64,000 nucleotides of DNA from positions 240,651 through 304,650 of the forward strand of contig JAIQFK010000008.1 in assembly GCA_020073305.1 (NCBI GenBank). The letters are read 5' to 3'. The position numbers and the translations under genes were made by a program. The first letter of the stretch is position 1. The number at the start of each line of letters is the position of its first letter. Under the pieces are notes generated by a model. That model was not told the origin of the DNA. It worked only from the letters and a program-made list of their open reading frames with translations, and did not search any database. The stretch comes from Terriglobia bacterium (GTDB lineage Bacteria; Acidobacteriota; Terriglobia; Bryobacterales; Bryobacteraceae). Shown here piece after piece: positions 9,045 through 18,211 of the stretch.

Positions 9045-9785
9045 CTACTTCCGCGCAGTGGATGTGCGCTGCGAACGCTTCAGGAAATAGTCGATCAACT
9101 CGGAACTGGAGTTGCCCATTTCCACGTCGAACGATTCGATCTTGCCGGTGAAGTAGTTATACATCCACACCGCCGGGATAGCCACGAACAACCCGATAGC
9201 GGTGGTCACCAGGGCTTCGGAAATGCCGCCCGCCACCGCGCCCAGACCGGTCGACTTCTCGGTCGAAATCGACTTGAACGCGTTGACGATGCCCACCACC
9301 GTTCCGAACAGTCCGACGAACGGAGCCGTCGAGCCGATCGTAGCCAGACCGCTGATGCCGCGCTTCAGTTCGGCGTGCACGATGGCTTCGGCGCGTTCCA
9401 GCGCACGCTTGGAAGCTTCAATCTCTTCACCCGGAATTTCCGAGCTGATCTGGTGCGCCTGAAACTCTTGCAGACCGGCCACCACCACCTTCGCCAGATG
9501 GCTCTTCTTGTACCGGTCGGAAATCTTCACGGCTTCATCCAGCTTGCCTTCGCGCAATGCGCCGGCTACTGCCGGAGCAAACTGCCGCGACTGCTTGCGC
9601 GCCGCGCTAAAGGCCATGAGCCGGTCGATCATGACGCCGATCGACCAGGCCGACATGATGAACAGCGCCACCACCACCAGTTTCGCCGGCGTGCCCATCT
9701 GGTTCCAGAGCGACCGCGGGTCCCATCCGACAGTCCCCTGTTCCTGCAACAACCAAAACGCCAATCCCTGCATTTGTAAGAACAT
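9045..9785 (-). CDS. exbB: ExbB/TolQ/MotA-family proton channel
   Basis: 246 residues. Three membrane segments: about 30-52 (KLVVVALFIMSAWSIGVMID), about 150-172 (GLATIGSTAPFVGLFGTVVGI) and about 190-212 (ALVTTAIGLFVAIPAVWMYN). The STAPFVGLFGTVVGIVNAF block and ALVTTAIGLFVAIPA are the signature of ExbB/TolQ. Forms the pentameric inner-membrane channel that surrounds ExbD. The ATG follows AAGGAAC. TolQ assignment is possible on sequence alone, but the partner tonB gene favours ExbB. Confidence 0.93.
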   Translation of the reverse strand: MFLQMQGLAFWLLQEQGTVGWDPRSLWNQMGTPAKLVVVALFIMSAWSIGVMIDRLMAFSAARKQSRQFAPAVAGALREGKLDEAVKISDRYKKSHLAKVVVAGLQEFQAHQISSEIPGEEIEASKRALERAEAIVHAELKRGISGLATIGSTAPFVGLFGTVVGIVNAFKSISTEKSTGLGAVAGGISEALVTTAIGLFVAIPAVWMYNYFTGKIESFDVEMGNSSSELIDYFLKRSQRTSTARK

Positions 9786-9819
9786 AGTTCCTTTTCTCCC
9801 TGCGTGAAATAGTTGCTTT

Positions 9820-9866
9820 AGCGTTCAGCCATCAGCCCACGGCCGTTTCCAGCCGGCGGCTGCCGT
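9820..9866. repeat. Second copy of the exb-flanking repeat
   Basis: TAGCGTTCAGCCATCAGCCC at 9822-9841 matches the complement of 9022-9041 except at two positions. It is followed by GCCGGCGGCTGCCG, which resembles the stem of the 8962 hairpin. It occupies most of the 95-bp gap between tonB and exbB. Confidence 0.6.
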
Positions 9867-9880
9867 TCTTTCCCTTCCTG

Positions 9881-10636
9881 CTACTGACTCAACGTGAAGT
9901 TCACGTCGATTACCGTTGCTACCTCCACCGGCTCCCCGTTCAGGAGCGTCGGTTTGTACAGCCATTGCTTCACGGCTTCCTGAGCCGCCGGCACCAGCAG
10001 CGGGTGGCCGCTGACCAGCCTCAGGTTCTGAATGGTGCCGTCCTTGCCGATGATCGCCTCGAATCGCACCACCCCTTGAATTCGAGCTTGTTTCGCCAGC
10101 GGTGGGTAGATCGGCTTCGGCTGCCGAATCAGATTCGCCTGCTGCACCTGGCCACCCACGCGGATGCGCTGCACGGCCTTTTTCTGCTCCACCGGAGGAG
10201 GCGGCGGAGGCGGAGCCGCCGAGGGAACTGAACCGATAATGCCACCGATTACGCCGCCGACCGATCCGCCAGCCACGCCACCGGGCACGCCGCCCACCAC
10301 GCCGGCCGAGGCAGAAGGTGGCGGCAGCTCTTCTTCCTTAATCATGGCGATGTCTTTGGGCACCGCCTTGGGAGCCATCAGGCGGCCTGCGTCGAACTGC
10401 CGCGGGATGACCTTCACCATCTTGACCGGCGCTGCCGCGGGTGGCGGCGGAGGCGGTGGCGGAGGCGGCGGAGCCACCAGGAAGCTGGTCAACTGCGTCC
10501 TCGGCAGTGCATCGAAATAGATCATGGGGATCAGAATGAGCACTCCGATCAGCGCGATCTGGCCGATGAAAGATATCAGCACCGTCCAGGCCCGGTTCGT
10601 CTTCCCCTGGCCCTCGATAAACGTTTGCTCAAACAT
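9881..10636 (-). CDS. tonB: Energy transducer TonB
   Basis: 251 residues. A short cytoplasmic N-terminus, one membrane anchor (about 19-42), then a run of about eleven prolines (near residue 57), a Gly/Val-rich stretch (GGVPGGVAGGSVGG), a second proline run, and a C-terminal TonB domain (about 160-251: PKPIYPPLAKQARIQGVV through VIDVNFTLSQ). The P-I-Y-P and YKP motifs of the receptor-contacting domain are present. First gene of the operon with exbB and two exbD; probably energises the Oar-like receptor at 22023 and others elsewhere. GAGAGG lies before the ATG. Confidence 0.93.
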   Translation of the reverse strand: MFEQTFIEGQGKTNRAWTVLISFIGQIALIGVLILIPMIYFDALPRTQLTSFLVAPPPPPPPPPPPAAAPVKMVKVIPRQFDAGRLMAPKAVPKDIAMIKEEELPPPSASAGVVGGVPGGVAGGSVGGVIGGIIGSVPSAAPPPPPPPVEQKKAVQRIRVGGQVQQANLIRQPKPIYPPLAKQARIQGVVRFEAIIGKDGTIQNLRLVSGHPLLVPAAQEAVKQWLYKPTLLNGEPVEVATVIDVNFTLSQ

Positions 10637-10690
10637 AACGCCTCTCTTTTCGACTCGCGTCGCGCCGGCTCTCCCCGCGCGCGACCGACA

Positions 10691-11923
10691 TTATTTCACA
10701 GCTCGTACCGAACCTTTGCTCGCCGGCTCCTTGGCCGGGCTGATCTTCGCCGGCGCCGCTAACACCGCGGTCCTCTTCCGCTCATCGAACCAGTTGTGCC
10801 AGAACAGAACGATCGGGCTGGCCACGAAGACCGATGAATAGGTTCCGATAATGATGCCGACCACCAGCGCGAACGAAAACCCGTGCAGCACCGGACCACC
10901 GAACAGGAACAGCGCAATCACCGTCAGGAACGTCAGCCCAGAGGTCATCACCGTCCGGCTCAAGGTCTGGTTGACGCTGCGATTGATCACTTGCTCGAGC
11001 GGCTCGCGGCGCGAGAGCTTCAAATTCTCGCGAATGCGATCGAAGATCACGATGGTGTCGTTCATCGAATAGCCGACCAGCGTCAGCAGCGCCGCAATCA
11101 CCGTCATCGTGATTTCCTTGTTGAACAAGGAGAAGAATCCTATGGTGATGATCGTGTCATGGAAACACGCGACCACCGCGGCCACGCCATAGATCCACTC
11201 AAAACGAAACGCTATATATACCAACATTCCGCCCAGCGCGGCAAGAGTCGCCCAGATGGCCCGCTGGCGGAGATCCGCCCCCACTTGCGGACCCACCATT
11301 TCCACCCCCCTGCGAACCGAAAACGGCGCCAGATAACACTCTTGTTTCAGCGTGTTGATGACCGCGGGGGCCACGCCGGGTACCGCGGACAACTGATCAA
11401 AACTCGTGATCAGGCCCGAACGCGGCGGCGTGTTTCGGAATTCCAACATGTCCGCTACCAGTTTTTGTAGCTGAGCATCAGACATCGCCACACTGTTGCG
11501 CGCCAGGGCGTCAAGCAGCCGGCTGACCAACGCCTCATGACTGGCGTTGTTAAAGTCCAGTTTCCCGCTCGCAGGCTGTCCGAAGGTGGTATCCAGCGTC
11601 TCCACCACCGCGCGGCGGTTTTGGTCGAGCTGCCGCGCATCCGTCAGACCCGTCCCGATCGCCACTTCATTCGATCCTGCTTCGAAGGTCTGCACCGAAA
11701 CCTCGCCCACTCTTTTAGACACCACGGAGCGGATTTCGTCAATCGGGGGCTTACCTGCAAACCTCACCGTCATCACCATGCCGCCCTTGAAGTCGATCCC
11801 GTAGCGCGGTCCACCCTTCGAGAGCAAGCTCACCACCCCGGCCACCGAAAGCACCAGCGACGCGCAGATAAACGGCCACTTATAGCCCAGAAAGTCGTAA
11901 TTTGTGCTCTTAAATAATTCCAT
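10691..11923 (-). CDS. secF: Protein translocase subunit SecF with a periplasmic insertion
   Basis: 410 residues, longer than typical SecF (about 300-325). Six membrane helices; YGIDFKGGMVM is the N-terminal SecD/F motif, VGPQVGADLRQ and NDTIVIFDRIREN are the conserved SecF motifs. Partner of SecD, using the proton gradient to pull proteins across the inner membrane. About 75 residues (roughly 121-200) are inserted before VGPQVG; they contain FNNASHEALVSRLL, then SFDQLSAVPGVAPAVINTLK, which looks like a helix-hairpin-helix/SAM-like fold. Follows secD on the same strand with a 132-bp gap. Confidence 0.93.
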   Translation of the reverse strand: MELFKSTNYDFLGYKWPFICASLVLSVAGVVSLLSKGGPRYGIDFKGGMVMTVRFAGKPPIDEIRSVVSKRVGEVSVQTFEAGSNEVAIGTGLTDARQLDQNRRAVVETLDTTFGQPASGKLDFNNASHEALVSRLLDALARNSVAMSDAQLQKLVADMLEFRNTPPRSGLITSFDQLSAVPGVAPAVINTLKQECYLAPFSVRRGVEMVGPQVGADLRQRAIWATLAALGGMLVYIAFRFEWIYGVAAVVACFHDTIITIGFFSLFNKEITMTVIAALLTLVGYSMNDTIVIFDRIRENLKLSRREPLEQVINRSVNQTLSRTVMTSGLTFLTVIALFLFGGPVLHGFSFALVVGIIIGTYSSVFVASPIVLFWHNWFDERKRTAVLAAPAKISPAKEPASKGSVRAVK

Positions 11924-11963
11924 TCCTCAACCATACGGAGGCCATACCTGGGCGTATTGGGTT

Positions 11964-11984
11964 AGACACCGAGTCCCGGTGTCT
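11964..11984. repeat. Small perfect hairpin between secD and secF
   Basis: AGACACCG (11964-11971), a five-base loop, then CGGTGTCT (11977-11984): an 8-bp perfect stem in the 132-bp gap. There is no strong T-run after it on the minus strand, so it is more likely an mRNA-stability element or small dispersed repeat than a terminator. Confidence 0.55.
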
Positions 11985-12055
11985 TGTTCCCCGCCAGCCG
12001 CATTTTGGCCTGCCTGTTCTTTTCACCGGAGCGTACAAAAACTATCACAAACCGG

Positions 12056-13672
12056 TCAAATACTCAAAGTCTTGAGCTGCCGCTTGCCCGACAGTTCGTA
12101 ATCGAAGATCACGCGCGATACAAAGACCGCGGTGAACACGTTCGCCAGCAAACCGATCACCAGCGTTACCGCGAATCCGCGCACCGGGCCGGTTCCGAAC
12201 AGGAACAGGAAGGCGCACGAAACGATCGTGGTTACGTGGGTATCCACGATGGTCCACCAGGCTTTCCCAAATCCCGCATCCACCGCGGAAACGATGGCCT
12301 TGCCGGCTCGCAACTCCTCGCGAATCCGCTCGAAGATCAGGACGTTCGAATCCACCGCCATACCGATGGTCAGGATCACGCCCGCGATGCCCGGCAGCGT
12401 CAGGACGGCGTGGAAATAGGACAGCGCCGCAATCAGCAGGACGGTGTTGAGGAAGAGCGCCAGCACAGCGTTGATTCCTGAACGCCTGTAGTACACCAGC
12501 ATCACCACGATCACCGCCATCAGGCCCGCCAGGGCCGCCACGATGCCCTCGCGAATCGAGTCCGCGCCGAGCGACGCGCCCACCGAACGCTCTTCGATGT
12601 AAACAATGCCCGCCGGCAGCGAACCGGACCGAAGGACCAAGCCCAGGTCGCTGGCCTCCTGCTCGGTGCCCACGTTGGTAATCCGGCCCTGGTCGCTGAT
12701 CCGGCTCTGGATCGTCGCCACGCTGCGGATCTGGTTGTCCAGCACCACCGCCAGGCGGTTCCCGATGTTGGCTCCCGTGAAGGCCTCGAACCGTTTGGCA
12801 CCGTCCTGAGACAGGGTGAAACTGGTTTCCCACTTGCGGAATTCATCCTGGCTGGCCCGCGCATTGCGCAGATCGCGCCCGCTGACTACCGGAGTCCGTG
12901 CCACCAGGTACCAGTTCACTCCCTCGCCACCGCGCGATGGGGCTTTGGCCAGCTTGGTGTTCAGCGGCAGCACGCCGCCGTGCTGTGCCAGGGCCTGCTC
13001 CTGGCTGGGAAACGGCCCGTCCTTCACCTCCACGATTTCCAGCACCGCCGCCGTTCCGATGATGTCCCTCACGCGCGCCGGGTCATCTACACCGGGCAAC
13101 TGCACCACAATCCGGTAGTCCGTTTCGGGGCGGCCTTCCAGTTGCACCACCGGCTCGGTAAGGCCCAGCGCGTTGATGCGATTACTGATGGTTTGCAGCG
13201 AGCGTTCCACCGTATCGCGCTTCAGCGCCAGCAGCTCTGTAGGCCGCAGATTCATGCGATAGTCGGTGGAGTTCACCGCCGTGAGGATCCAGGTGCTGAA
13301 TTTGTCACCCATCAGCGTCCGGAAATCCTTGGCTTTCGCCGCTGGAATGCCTTTGATGTCGATCTGGATGGTATCGGCCGTGTCCACCGATGTCGGCTCG
13401 TTGTTCTCCATCGACGCGAAGTCGATACCGGCCTTGCGCAGCTCATCCTTGATACGCTCAATGGTCTGCTGGGCTTCCACCTTCACCGCGTCCTGTACCT
13501 GTACCTGTAGGACCAGGCGGCTCCCGCCTTTCAGGTCGAGCCCCAGCCGGATGTTCTGCGCCAGATTCGCTTTCACTTCTCCGGCCGACTTCGGCAAGCC
13601 GATGATCCCGAAAACGCATAGCAGAATCGTCACGACAATGACGATCGTCTTGGTATTCAAATTCTTTGGCAT
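12056..13672 (-). CDS. secD: Protein translocase subunit SecD
   Basis: 538 residues, normal length. The N-terminal helix is followed by IRLGLDLKGGSRLVLQV, the P1 signature; the periplasmic domain includes DYRIVVQLPGVDDP and VVLDNQIRSVATIQSRI; the C-terminal half has five helices with GMAVDSNVLIFERIREEL. Works with SecF and YajC in Sec-dependent export and folding. Neighbours in transcription order are yajC (upstream) and secF (downstream), the classical yajC-secD-secF order. Confidence 0.96.
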   Translation of the reverse strand: MPKNLNTKTIVIVVTILLCVFGIIGLPKSAGEVKANLAQNIRLGLDLKGGSRLVLQVQVQDAVKVEAQQTIERIKDELRKAGIDFASMENNEPTSVDTADTIQIDIKGIPAAKAKDFRTLMGDKFSTWILTAVNSTDYRMNLRPTELLALKRDTVERSLQTISNRINALGLTEPVVQLEGRPETDYRIVVQLPGVDDPARVRDIIGTAAVLEIVEVKDGPFPSQEQALAQHGGVLPLNTKLAKAPSRGGEGVNWYLVARTPVVSGRDLRNARASQDEFRKWETSFTLSQDGAKRFEAFTGANIGNRLAVVLDNQIRSVATIQSRISDQGRITNVGTEQEASDLGLVLRSGSLPAGIVYIEERSVGASLGADSIREGIVAALAGLMAVIVVMLVYYRRSGINAVLALFLNTVLLIAALSYFHAVLTLPGIAGVILTIGMAVDSNVLIFERIREELRAGKAIVSAVDAGFGKAWWTIVDTHVTTIVSCAFLFLFGTGPVRGFAVTLVIGLLANVFTAVFVSRVIFDYELSGKRQLKTLSI

Positions 13673-13691
13673 GCTGACCTTATGATCCGAT

Positions 13692-14000
13692 CTATTTCTT
13701 GCCTTCTGCCGGCACCAGGCTGGACACCGCGCTCCGCGCGACCTGCAGCTTGAGGTTGTCGGGTTTCACGCGCAGCACCACCGTGTCATCATCAATGGCC
13801 ACGATCGTCCCCACGATGCCGCCGCTGGTGAGCACTGCGTCTCCGTTCTTGAGTTCCTTCAGCATTTTTTGCTGGTTCTTCTTCTGGCGCTGCATGGGCA
13901 GAAACAGCAGGAAGTAGAAGATGGCGAAGATGAGGAGGATGGGCACGAAGCCCACCAGCGAGTTGGGAGTCTGCTGTAGCAGAAACAGATTCAAGAACAC
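13692..14000 (-). CDS. yajC: Sec translocon accessory protein YajC
   Basis: 102 residues. A single N-terminal membrane helix (FVPILLIFAIFYFLLFLPM) followed by QRQKKNQQKMLKELKNGD and TSGGIVGTIVAIDDDTVVLRV, the YajC signature. Associates with SecDF in the inner membrane. It lies 19 bp after tgt and 19 bp before secD, so the four genes probably share a transcript. Confidence 0.95.
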   Translation of the reverse strand: MFLNLFLLQQTPNSLVGFVPILLIFAIFYFLLFLPMQRQKKNQQKMLKELKNGDAVLTSGGIVGTIVAIDDDTVVLRVKPDNLKLQVARSAVSSLVPAEGKK

Positions 14001-14019
14001 TGATGGAACCAGATGAGGA

Positions 14020-15153
14020 CTATTCTACTTCGACTGGAACAGCCCGGACCGCCTTCAAGTATTTGGGGAATTGGCCCTGTAAGATAGCGTGCCTGATCTC
14101 ATACATGATGTCAAGATACCGCCTGAGGTTGTGCCGGGTTGCCAGTACCGCGTACAGGATTTCTCCCGCTTGATACAGATGGCGCAAGTATGCCCGGCTA
14201 TGATTTCGGCAAGTGTAGCAGGCGCAGTTCTCGTCGACGGGCCGCGGGTCGTCCTTGTACCGCGTGTGCTTGATGATGACACGCCCCTGCGAGGTGAACA
14301 GGCAGCCGTTGCGCGCGTTTCGCGAGGGCAGGACACAGTCCATCATGTCCACGCCACGCGCCACGTACTCCGGCAGCTCCTCCGGCATCCCCACACCCAT
14401 GGCATAGCGCGGGCGGTCGGGCGGCAGCACCGGCTCGGTTGCCTCCACCATTTCCAGGCTCAGCGGACGCGGCTCGCCCACCGATAGCCCTCCCAAGGCG
14501 TACCCGTCAGCCTGGAGTTCGACCAGTTGCCCGGCACATTCCCGGCGCAAGTCCGCGAACATGGAGCCTTGCACGATGGGAAATAGCGACTGGGGCGCAA
14601 CGCGTTCCGCCATCCTCCGGCGGTAATGCGCGAACCCCGCCCGCGCCCAGGCAAGCGTTCGGTGCATCGATTCCCGCGCGTATTCGTGGCTGACCGGGTA
14701 CTCGGGACATTCATCGAGAGCCATCATGATGTCGCTCCCCAGCGCCATCTGGACGTCGATGGTGGATTCCGGCGTGAACACGTGCCGGTCGCCGTCGAGG
14801 TGCGATTGGAACGTCACGCCATCGTCGGTGATCTTGCGCAGATCGCTCAGGCTGAAAACCTGGTACCCGCCGGAATCGGTGAGAATGGCGCGATCCCAGG
14901 ACATGAAGCCGTGCAGCCCGCCCAGGCGGCGAATCAGCTCGTGCCCCGGCCGCAAGTAGAGGTGATAGGTGTTGGCCAGCAAGATGCGGACGTCCAACTC
15001 TTCGGCCAGATCGCGCTGCGTGAGCCCCTTGACCGTGGCCTGCGTGCCCACCGGCATGAAGACCGGAGTCTCGATGCTTCCGTGCGCCGTATGCAGCAGT
15101 CCCGCGCGTGCCCGTGTCTCCGGGCACTCGGCCACCACCTCGAATGTCGCCAC
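14020..15153 (-). CDS. tgt: tRNA-guanine transglycosylase (queuosine)
   Basis: 377 residues from the proposed GTG at 15153. Exchanges guanine-34 of certain tRNAs for preQ1. Visible motifs: ETPVFMPVGTQATVKGL, the first catalytic Asp in DSGGYQVFS, the nucleophile Asp region MMDCVLPSRNARNG, and the zinc site CACYTC with a later His. The frame stays open to 15225, but the extra N-terminus would cover a hairpin repeat (15167-15188) and has no family match. Starting at 15153 (VATFEVVAEC) gives the normal length, with GGAAGA just upstream, though closely spaced. Upstream of yajC-secD-secF, a common arrangement. Confidence 0.93.
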   Translation of the reverse strand: MATFEVVAECPETRARAGLLHTAHGSIETPVFMPVGTQATVKGLTQRDLAEELDVRILLANTYHLYLRPGHELIRRLGGLHGFMSWDRAILTDSGGYQVFSLSDLRKITDDGVTFQSHLDGDRHVFTPESTIDVQMALGSDIMMALDECPEYPVSHEYARESMHRTLAWARAGFAHYRRRMAERVAPQSLFPIVQGSMFADLRRECAGQLVELQADGYALGGLSVGEPRPLSLEMVEATEPVLPPDRPRYAMGVGMPEELPEYVARGVDMMDCVLPSRNARNGCLFTSQGRVIIKHTRYKDDPRPVDENCACYTCRNHSRAYLRHLYQAGEILYAVLATRHNLRRYLDIMYEIRHAILQGQFPKYLKAVRAVPVEVE

Positions 15154-15166
15154 GTCTTCCAAGGTA

Positions 15167-15188
15167 GGACAGGCGCTGCCGCCTGTCC
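15167..15188. repeat. Hairpin repeat upstream of tgt
   Basis: GGACAGGC (15167-15174), a six-base loop, then GCCTGTCC (15181-15188): a perfect 8-bp stem in the gap between the permease gene and tgt. The GCCTGTCC arm resembles the end of the inverted repeat at 41963-42039, suggesting a common dispersed family. Confidence 0.6.
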
Positions 15189-15252
15189 ATTCCAGGAGGT
15201 GCGTGCTCCGAAGCCGCGAAGACACGGAGCAGCATAACTGCGGTGCAAGCCG

Positions 15253-17868
15253 TCACTCTGCCCGCAGAGCCCTCGTCGGGTCGATCTTCACAGCACGGCG
15301 GGCCGGGGCCAGCACCGCGGCCAGCGAGGCCAGTACGAGTATTCCCGCGACGCCCGCGAAGGTCGCGGGATCGTGCGGGCCCACGCCGAACAGGAGGCTC
15401 TCTAGCCCGCGTGCCAGCCACCAGGCGCTGAGCAGGCCGGCGGCGACGCCGGTAAGCACACGCAGCATCGTCTGGCGCAGCAGCAGCCACGATACCTCGA
15501 GCGGCGATGCGCCAAGCGCCAACCGGATGCCGAGTTCCGGCACCCGCTGGGCAACCGTGTAGGCCAACAGTCCGTACACTCCGACCAAAGCAATCAGAAG
15601 CGCGAAGCCGGATACTACGCCGATGACCGACGTGGTGAAGCGAGGCATTGCGGTCGAGCGCCTCAGCGACTCCTCGAGCGTGCCGATCTCGCCAACCGGC
15701 TGGTTCCTGTCGAGGTCGCGTATCGCGCTGCGGATGGCGGGAACGAAGTCCATCGGCTCGCCCGACGTTCGCACCAGCAGCGTGGTCCACGCCAGCCAGT
15801 CCTGCGTTTTCTGCGCATAAGGAATGTAGACCACCGGGCCCTCGTCAGCCTTAAGCCCCATGTGTTTGATGTCAGGGACCACTCCGGCCACCACCATCCA
15901 GCGCTGCTCTTCCTTGACGCGCAGGCTTCGTCCCACCGGATCGGAGCCGGGCCAGTATCGGCGAGCCATCGTTTCGTTGATGATGGCCACCGGCATGGTG
16001 TCTGCGCGATCATCCACCGTAAAGTCGCGTCCTTTCAGCAGCGGGATCCCGGCCGTCCACAGGTAGCTGGGGCTGATCGCGCGGAGCCCGGCCTGAATCG
16101 GCGCATCGGATGGGCCGCGTGTCACGCCTTCGACCGCAAACTCGAAAGTCGGGTTGTTGCCTTGCAGCGGCGTATCGCTGATCTCGCCCGCGGCGACAAT
16201 GCCAGGCAGGCTCTCGGTGCGCTCGAGAATCTGCTGGAAGAACGCATTTTGCGCTGTGTTCGTCGGGTACTGCGATCGCGACAGCGTGAGTTGAAGGGTG
16301 AGGACGTGGTCCGTTCGCAATCCGGGCGCGGTCGAAAGCAGGCGGGCCAGGCTCTCACCGAGCAGGCCTGCGCCCACCAGAAGAACCGACGCCAGCCCGA
16401 CCTCGATCGCAACCAGCAGGCCTCGTTTGCGCTCGACGTTTCGTGGCGTCCCGCGGGCTCCGGTACTGATATGTGTCCGGAGATCGATGTGCGACGCGTG
16501 CAGCGCCGGCGCCAGGCCGAAGATCAGCGCCGTGATCAGCGTCGCGGCCACCACGAATAGAGCGACCGGCCCACTCAGGTGGATTTCGCCCGCTCGCGGG
16601 ATAAGGCCCTCGCCGAACGTTCTCACCAGCGCGATGCCTTCGATCGCCAGCGCGAGCCCCACGCCGCCGCCCAGCGTCGCCAGCACCGTGCTCTCCACGA
16701 TCAGTTGCCGAACGATCCGGCCGCGGCCCGCTCCCAGGGCTGCGCGCACGGCGATTTCACGACTACGGGATACGCCCTTCGCCAGCAGCAGGTTCGCGAG
16801 ATTGGCACAGGCGATCAGCAGAAGAAGAAGCGCGGCGGCCTGAAGCGTCAGCAGAATCGGGCGGGTCTTTCCTACCAGTTCCTCCTCGAGCGGCACTAGT
16901 GAGGCGCTCCATCCGGTATTGGTTGCAGGATACGCCGCTGCGAGGCGATGTGTGATCACCTCCATCTCGATGGCCGCGTCACCTTGGTTAGCATTCGCTT
17001 TGAGCCGGCCAATCACTTTGAGCCACCGCCCTTCGCGGTTCGAGCGATTTTTGGCGCTCAGCGAGAGCGGCGCCCATGCGTCGGTCTCGCGTGACGGGAA
17101 ACCGAAGCCGGCGGGCATAACTCCGATCACCGTCGCCTGCGAGCCGTTGAGGGTCACCTCGCGGCCTATAATTCCCGGCGATTCGCCCAGCGCCCGCCAC
17201 AAATGGTGGCTGATTACGACGACGAAGGGGCTCTGCTCCTGATCTTCATCCGGCAGAAATGTCCGGCCGATTTGCGCCCTGGCGCCCAGCGTGGAGAACA
17301 GGTTCGCCGAGACGAGTTCCGTTTCCAGCCGGCGCGGCTCGTCCACGTTCGTCAGGTTCATCGGCCAGCTTGCGTACGCTGCCAGTGACTCCAAGGCGGA
17401 TGACTGCGCTCGCCAGTCGTAGAAATCGGCGGCCGACGCGTGCATGGGTTCGGCGCCGTGTGATGCCGAACGGCTCCAGACGGCAAACAGCCGGTCGGGC
17501 TGCGGATAGGGAAGGGAGCGCAGGAGAACGTGCTCCACGCCGCTGAAGACGATGGTGTTGGCCCCGATCCCCAGCGCGAGCGAAGACACAGCTACCGTAG
17601 TGAACACGGGGCTCTTTCGAAGAACACGCACGGCATGGCGCAGATCCTGGCCGACTTCGTCGAGCAACACGAGGGCCCATTGCTCGCGGCACCTTTGAGC
17701 GAGCCGGGTTCGGTTACCGAATTCGCCCCGCGCCTGTGCGCGCGCTTCTTCCGGCCGTACGCCTTCGGCCATCAACGCGTCGATCTTTTCGTCGAGATGA
17801 GCCTCCATCTCCGCGGCGAGATCGCGTTCAAACCGCCGCGCCCGGAAATATCGAAGGATGCGTCTCAT
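15253..17868 (-). CDS. ADOP-type FtsX/MacB-like permease without ATPase
   Basis: 871 residues from the ATG at 17868, which overlaps the PadR stop as ATGA; a longer frame reaches 18006 but only by reading through padR. The N-terminus (RRFERDLAAEMEAHLDEKID, then EEARAQARGEFGN) is the leader of acidobacterial duplicated orphan permeases. Then a first helix (SPVFTTVAVSSLALGIGAN), a periplasmic MacB core domain, FtsX helices around 370-480, a second periplasmic domain, and final FtsX helices (about 760-860). No ATP-binding gene is adjacent. Probable inner-membrane export or mechanotransmission role; substrate unknown. Cotranscribed with padR. Confidence 0.88.
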   Translation of the reverse strand: MRRILRYFRARRFERDLAAEMEAHLDEKIDALMAEGVRPEEARAQARGEFGNRTRLAQRCREQWALVLLDEVGQDLRHAVRVLRKSPVFTTVAVSSLALGIGANTIVFSGVEHVLLRSLPYPQPDRLFAVWSRSASHGAEPMHASAADFYDWRAQSSALESLAAYASWPMNLTNVDEPRRLETELVSANLFSTLGARAQIGRTFLPDEDQEQSPFVVVISHHLWRALGESPGIIGREVTLNGSQATVIGVMPAGFGFPSRETDAWAPLSLSAKNRSNREGRWLKVIGRLKANANQGDAAIEMEVITHRLAAAYPATNTGWSASLVPLEEELVGKTRPILLTLQAAALLLLLIACANLANLLLAKGVSRSREIAVRAALGAGRGRIVRQLIVESTVLATLGGGVGLALAIEGIALVRTFGEGLIPRAGEIHLSGPVALFVVAATLITALIFGLAPALHASHIDLRTHISTGARGTPRNVERKRGLLVAIEVGLASVLLVGAGLLGESLARLLSTAPGLRTDHVLTLQLTLSRSQYPTNTAQNAFFQQILERTESLPGIVAAGEISDTPLQGNNPTFEFAVEGVTRGPSDAPIQAGLRAISPSYLWTAGIPLLKGRDFTVDDRADTMPVAIINETMARRYWPGSDPVGRSLRVKEEQRWMVVAGVVPDIKHMGLKADEGPVVYIPYAQKTQDWLAWTTLLVRTSGEPMDFVPAIRSAIRDLDRNQPVGEIGTLEESLRRSTAMPRFTTSVIGVVSGFALLIALVGVYGLLAYTVAQRVPELGIRLALGASPLEVSWLLLRQTMLRVLTGVAAGLLSAWWLARGLESLLFGVGPHDPATFAGVAGILVLASLAAVLAPARRAVKIDPTRALRAE

Positions 17869-18206
17869 GCTTCCGATGGCCTCATCACGCGCGCGATGCC
17901 GTCGATCACGCGGCCCACGCGCTTGGTCTCCCGGCCTAGTTGTTTCCGGCCGGTGGATGTCAATGTGTATACGCGGACGCGGCGGTTCCGCGCCGATGTC
18001 CCCCACTTGGCCGAGACCCAGCCTTCGATCAGCATGCGCTGCAAAGCCGGGTAGAGGGATCCCTCCTCGACACGGAGGAGGTCGTCGGAGGTTTGGCGGA
18101 TTCGCTGCGCGATCGCGTAGCCGTGCAACGGCTCGCGCCGGAGCGTCACCAGAATCAACATCTCAAGTGTGCCGGGAAGCAGGTCGCCTTTTTCGCTTAT
18201 TACCAA
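17865..18206 (-). CDS. PadR-family transcriptional regulator
   Basis: 113 residues. Winged helix with the PadR pattern: LLPGTLEMLILVTLRREPLHGYAIAQRI, then LRVEEGSLYPALQRMLIEGWV and RRVRVYTLTSTGRKQL. Typical repressor of the ADOP permease encoded next to it, with stop and start overlapping (ATGA). The frame begins with TTG at 18206 (TTG-GTA-ATA-AGC); there is no good ribosome site, and the predicted promoter lies so close that the message may be almost leaderless. The short length is normal for this ADOP-linked subgroup. Confidence 0.88.
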   Translation of the reverse strand: MVISEKGDLLPGTLEMLILVTLRREPLHGYAIAQRIRQTSDDLLRVEEGSLYPALQRMLIEGWVSAKWGTSARNRRVRVYTLTSTGRKQLGRETKRVGRVIDGIARVMRPSEA

Positions 18207-18211
18207 GATAG

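Noticed and set aside
15154..15225. Extended N-terminus of Tgt
   Set aside because: It would translate a perfect hairpin repeat and has no counterpart in the family.
17869..18006. Extended N-terminus of the ADOP permease (46 residues)
   Set aside because: It overlaps padR in another frame; the ATG at 17868 overlaps the padR stop and begins the conserved ADOP leader.
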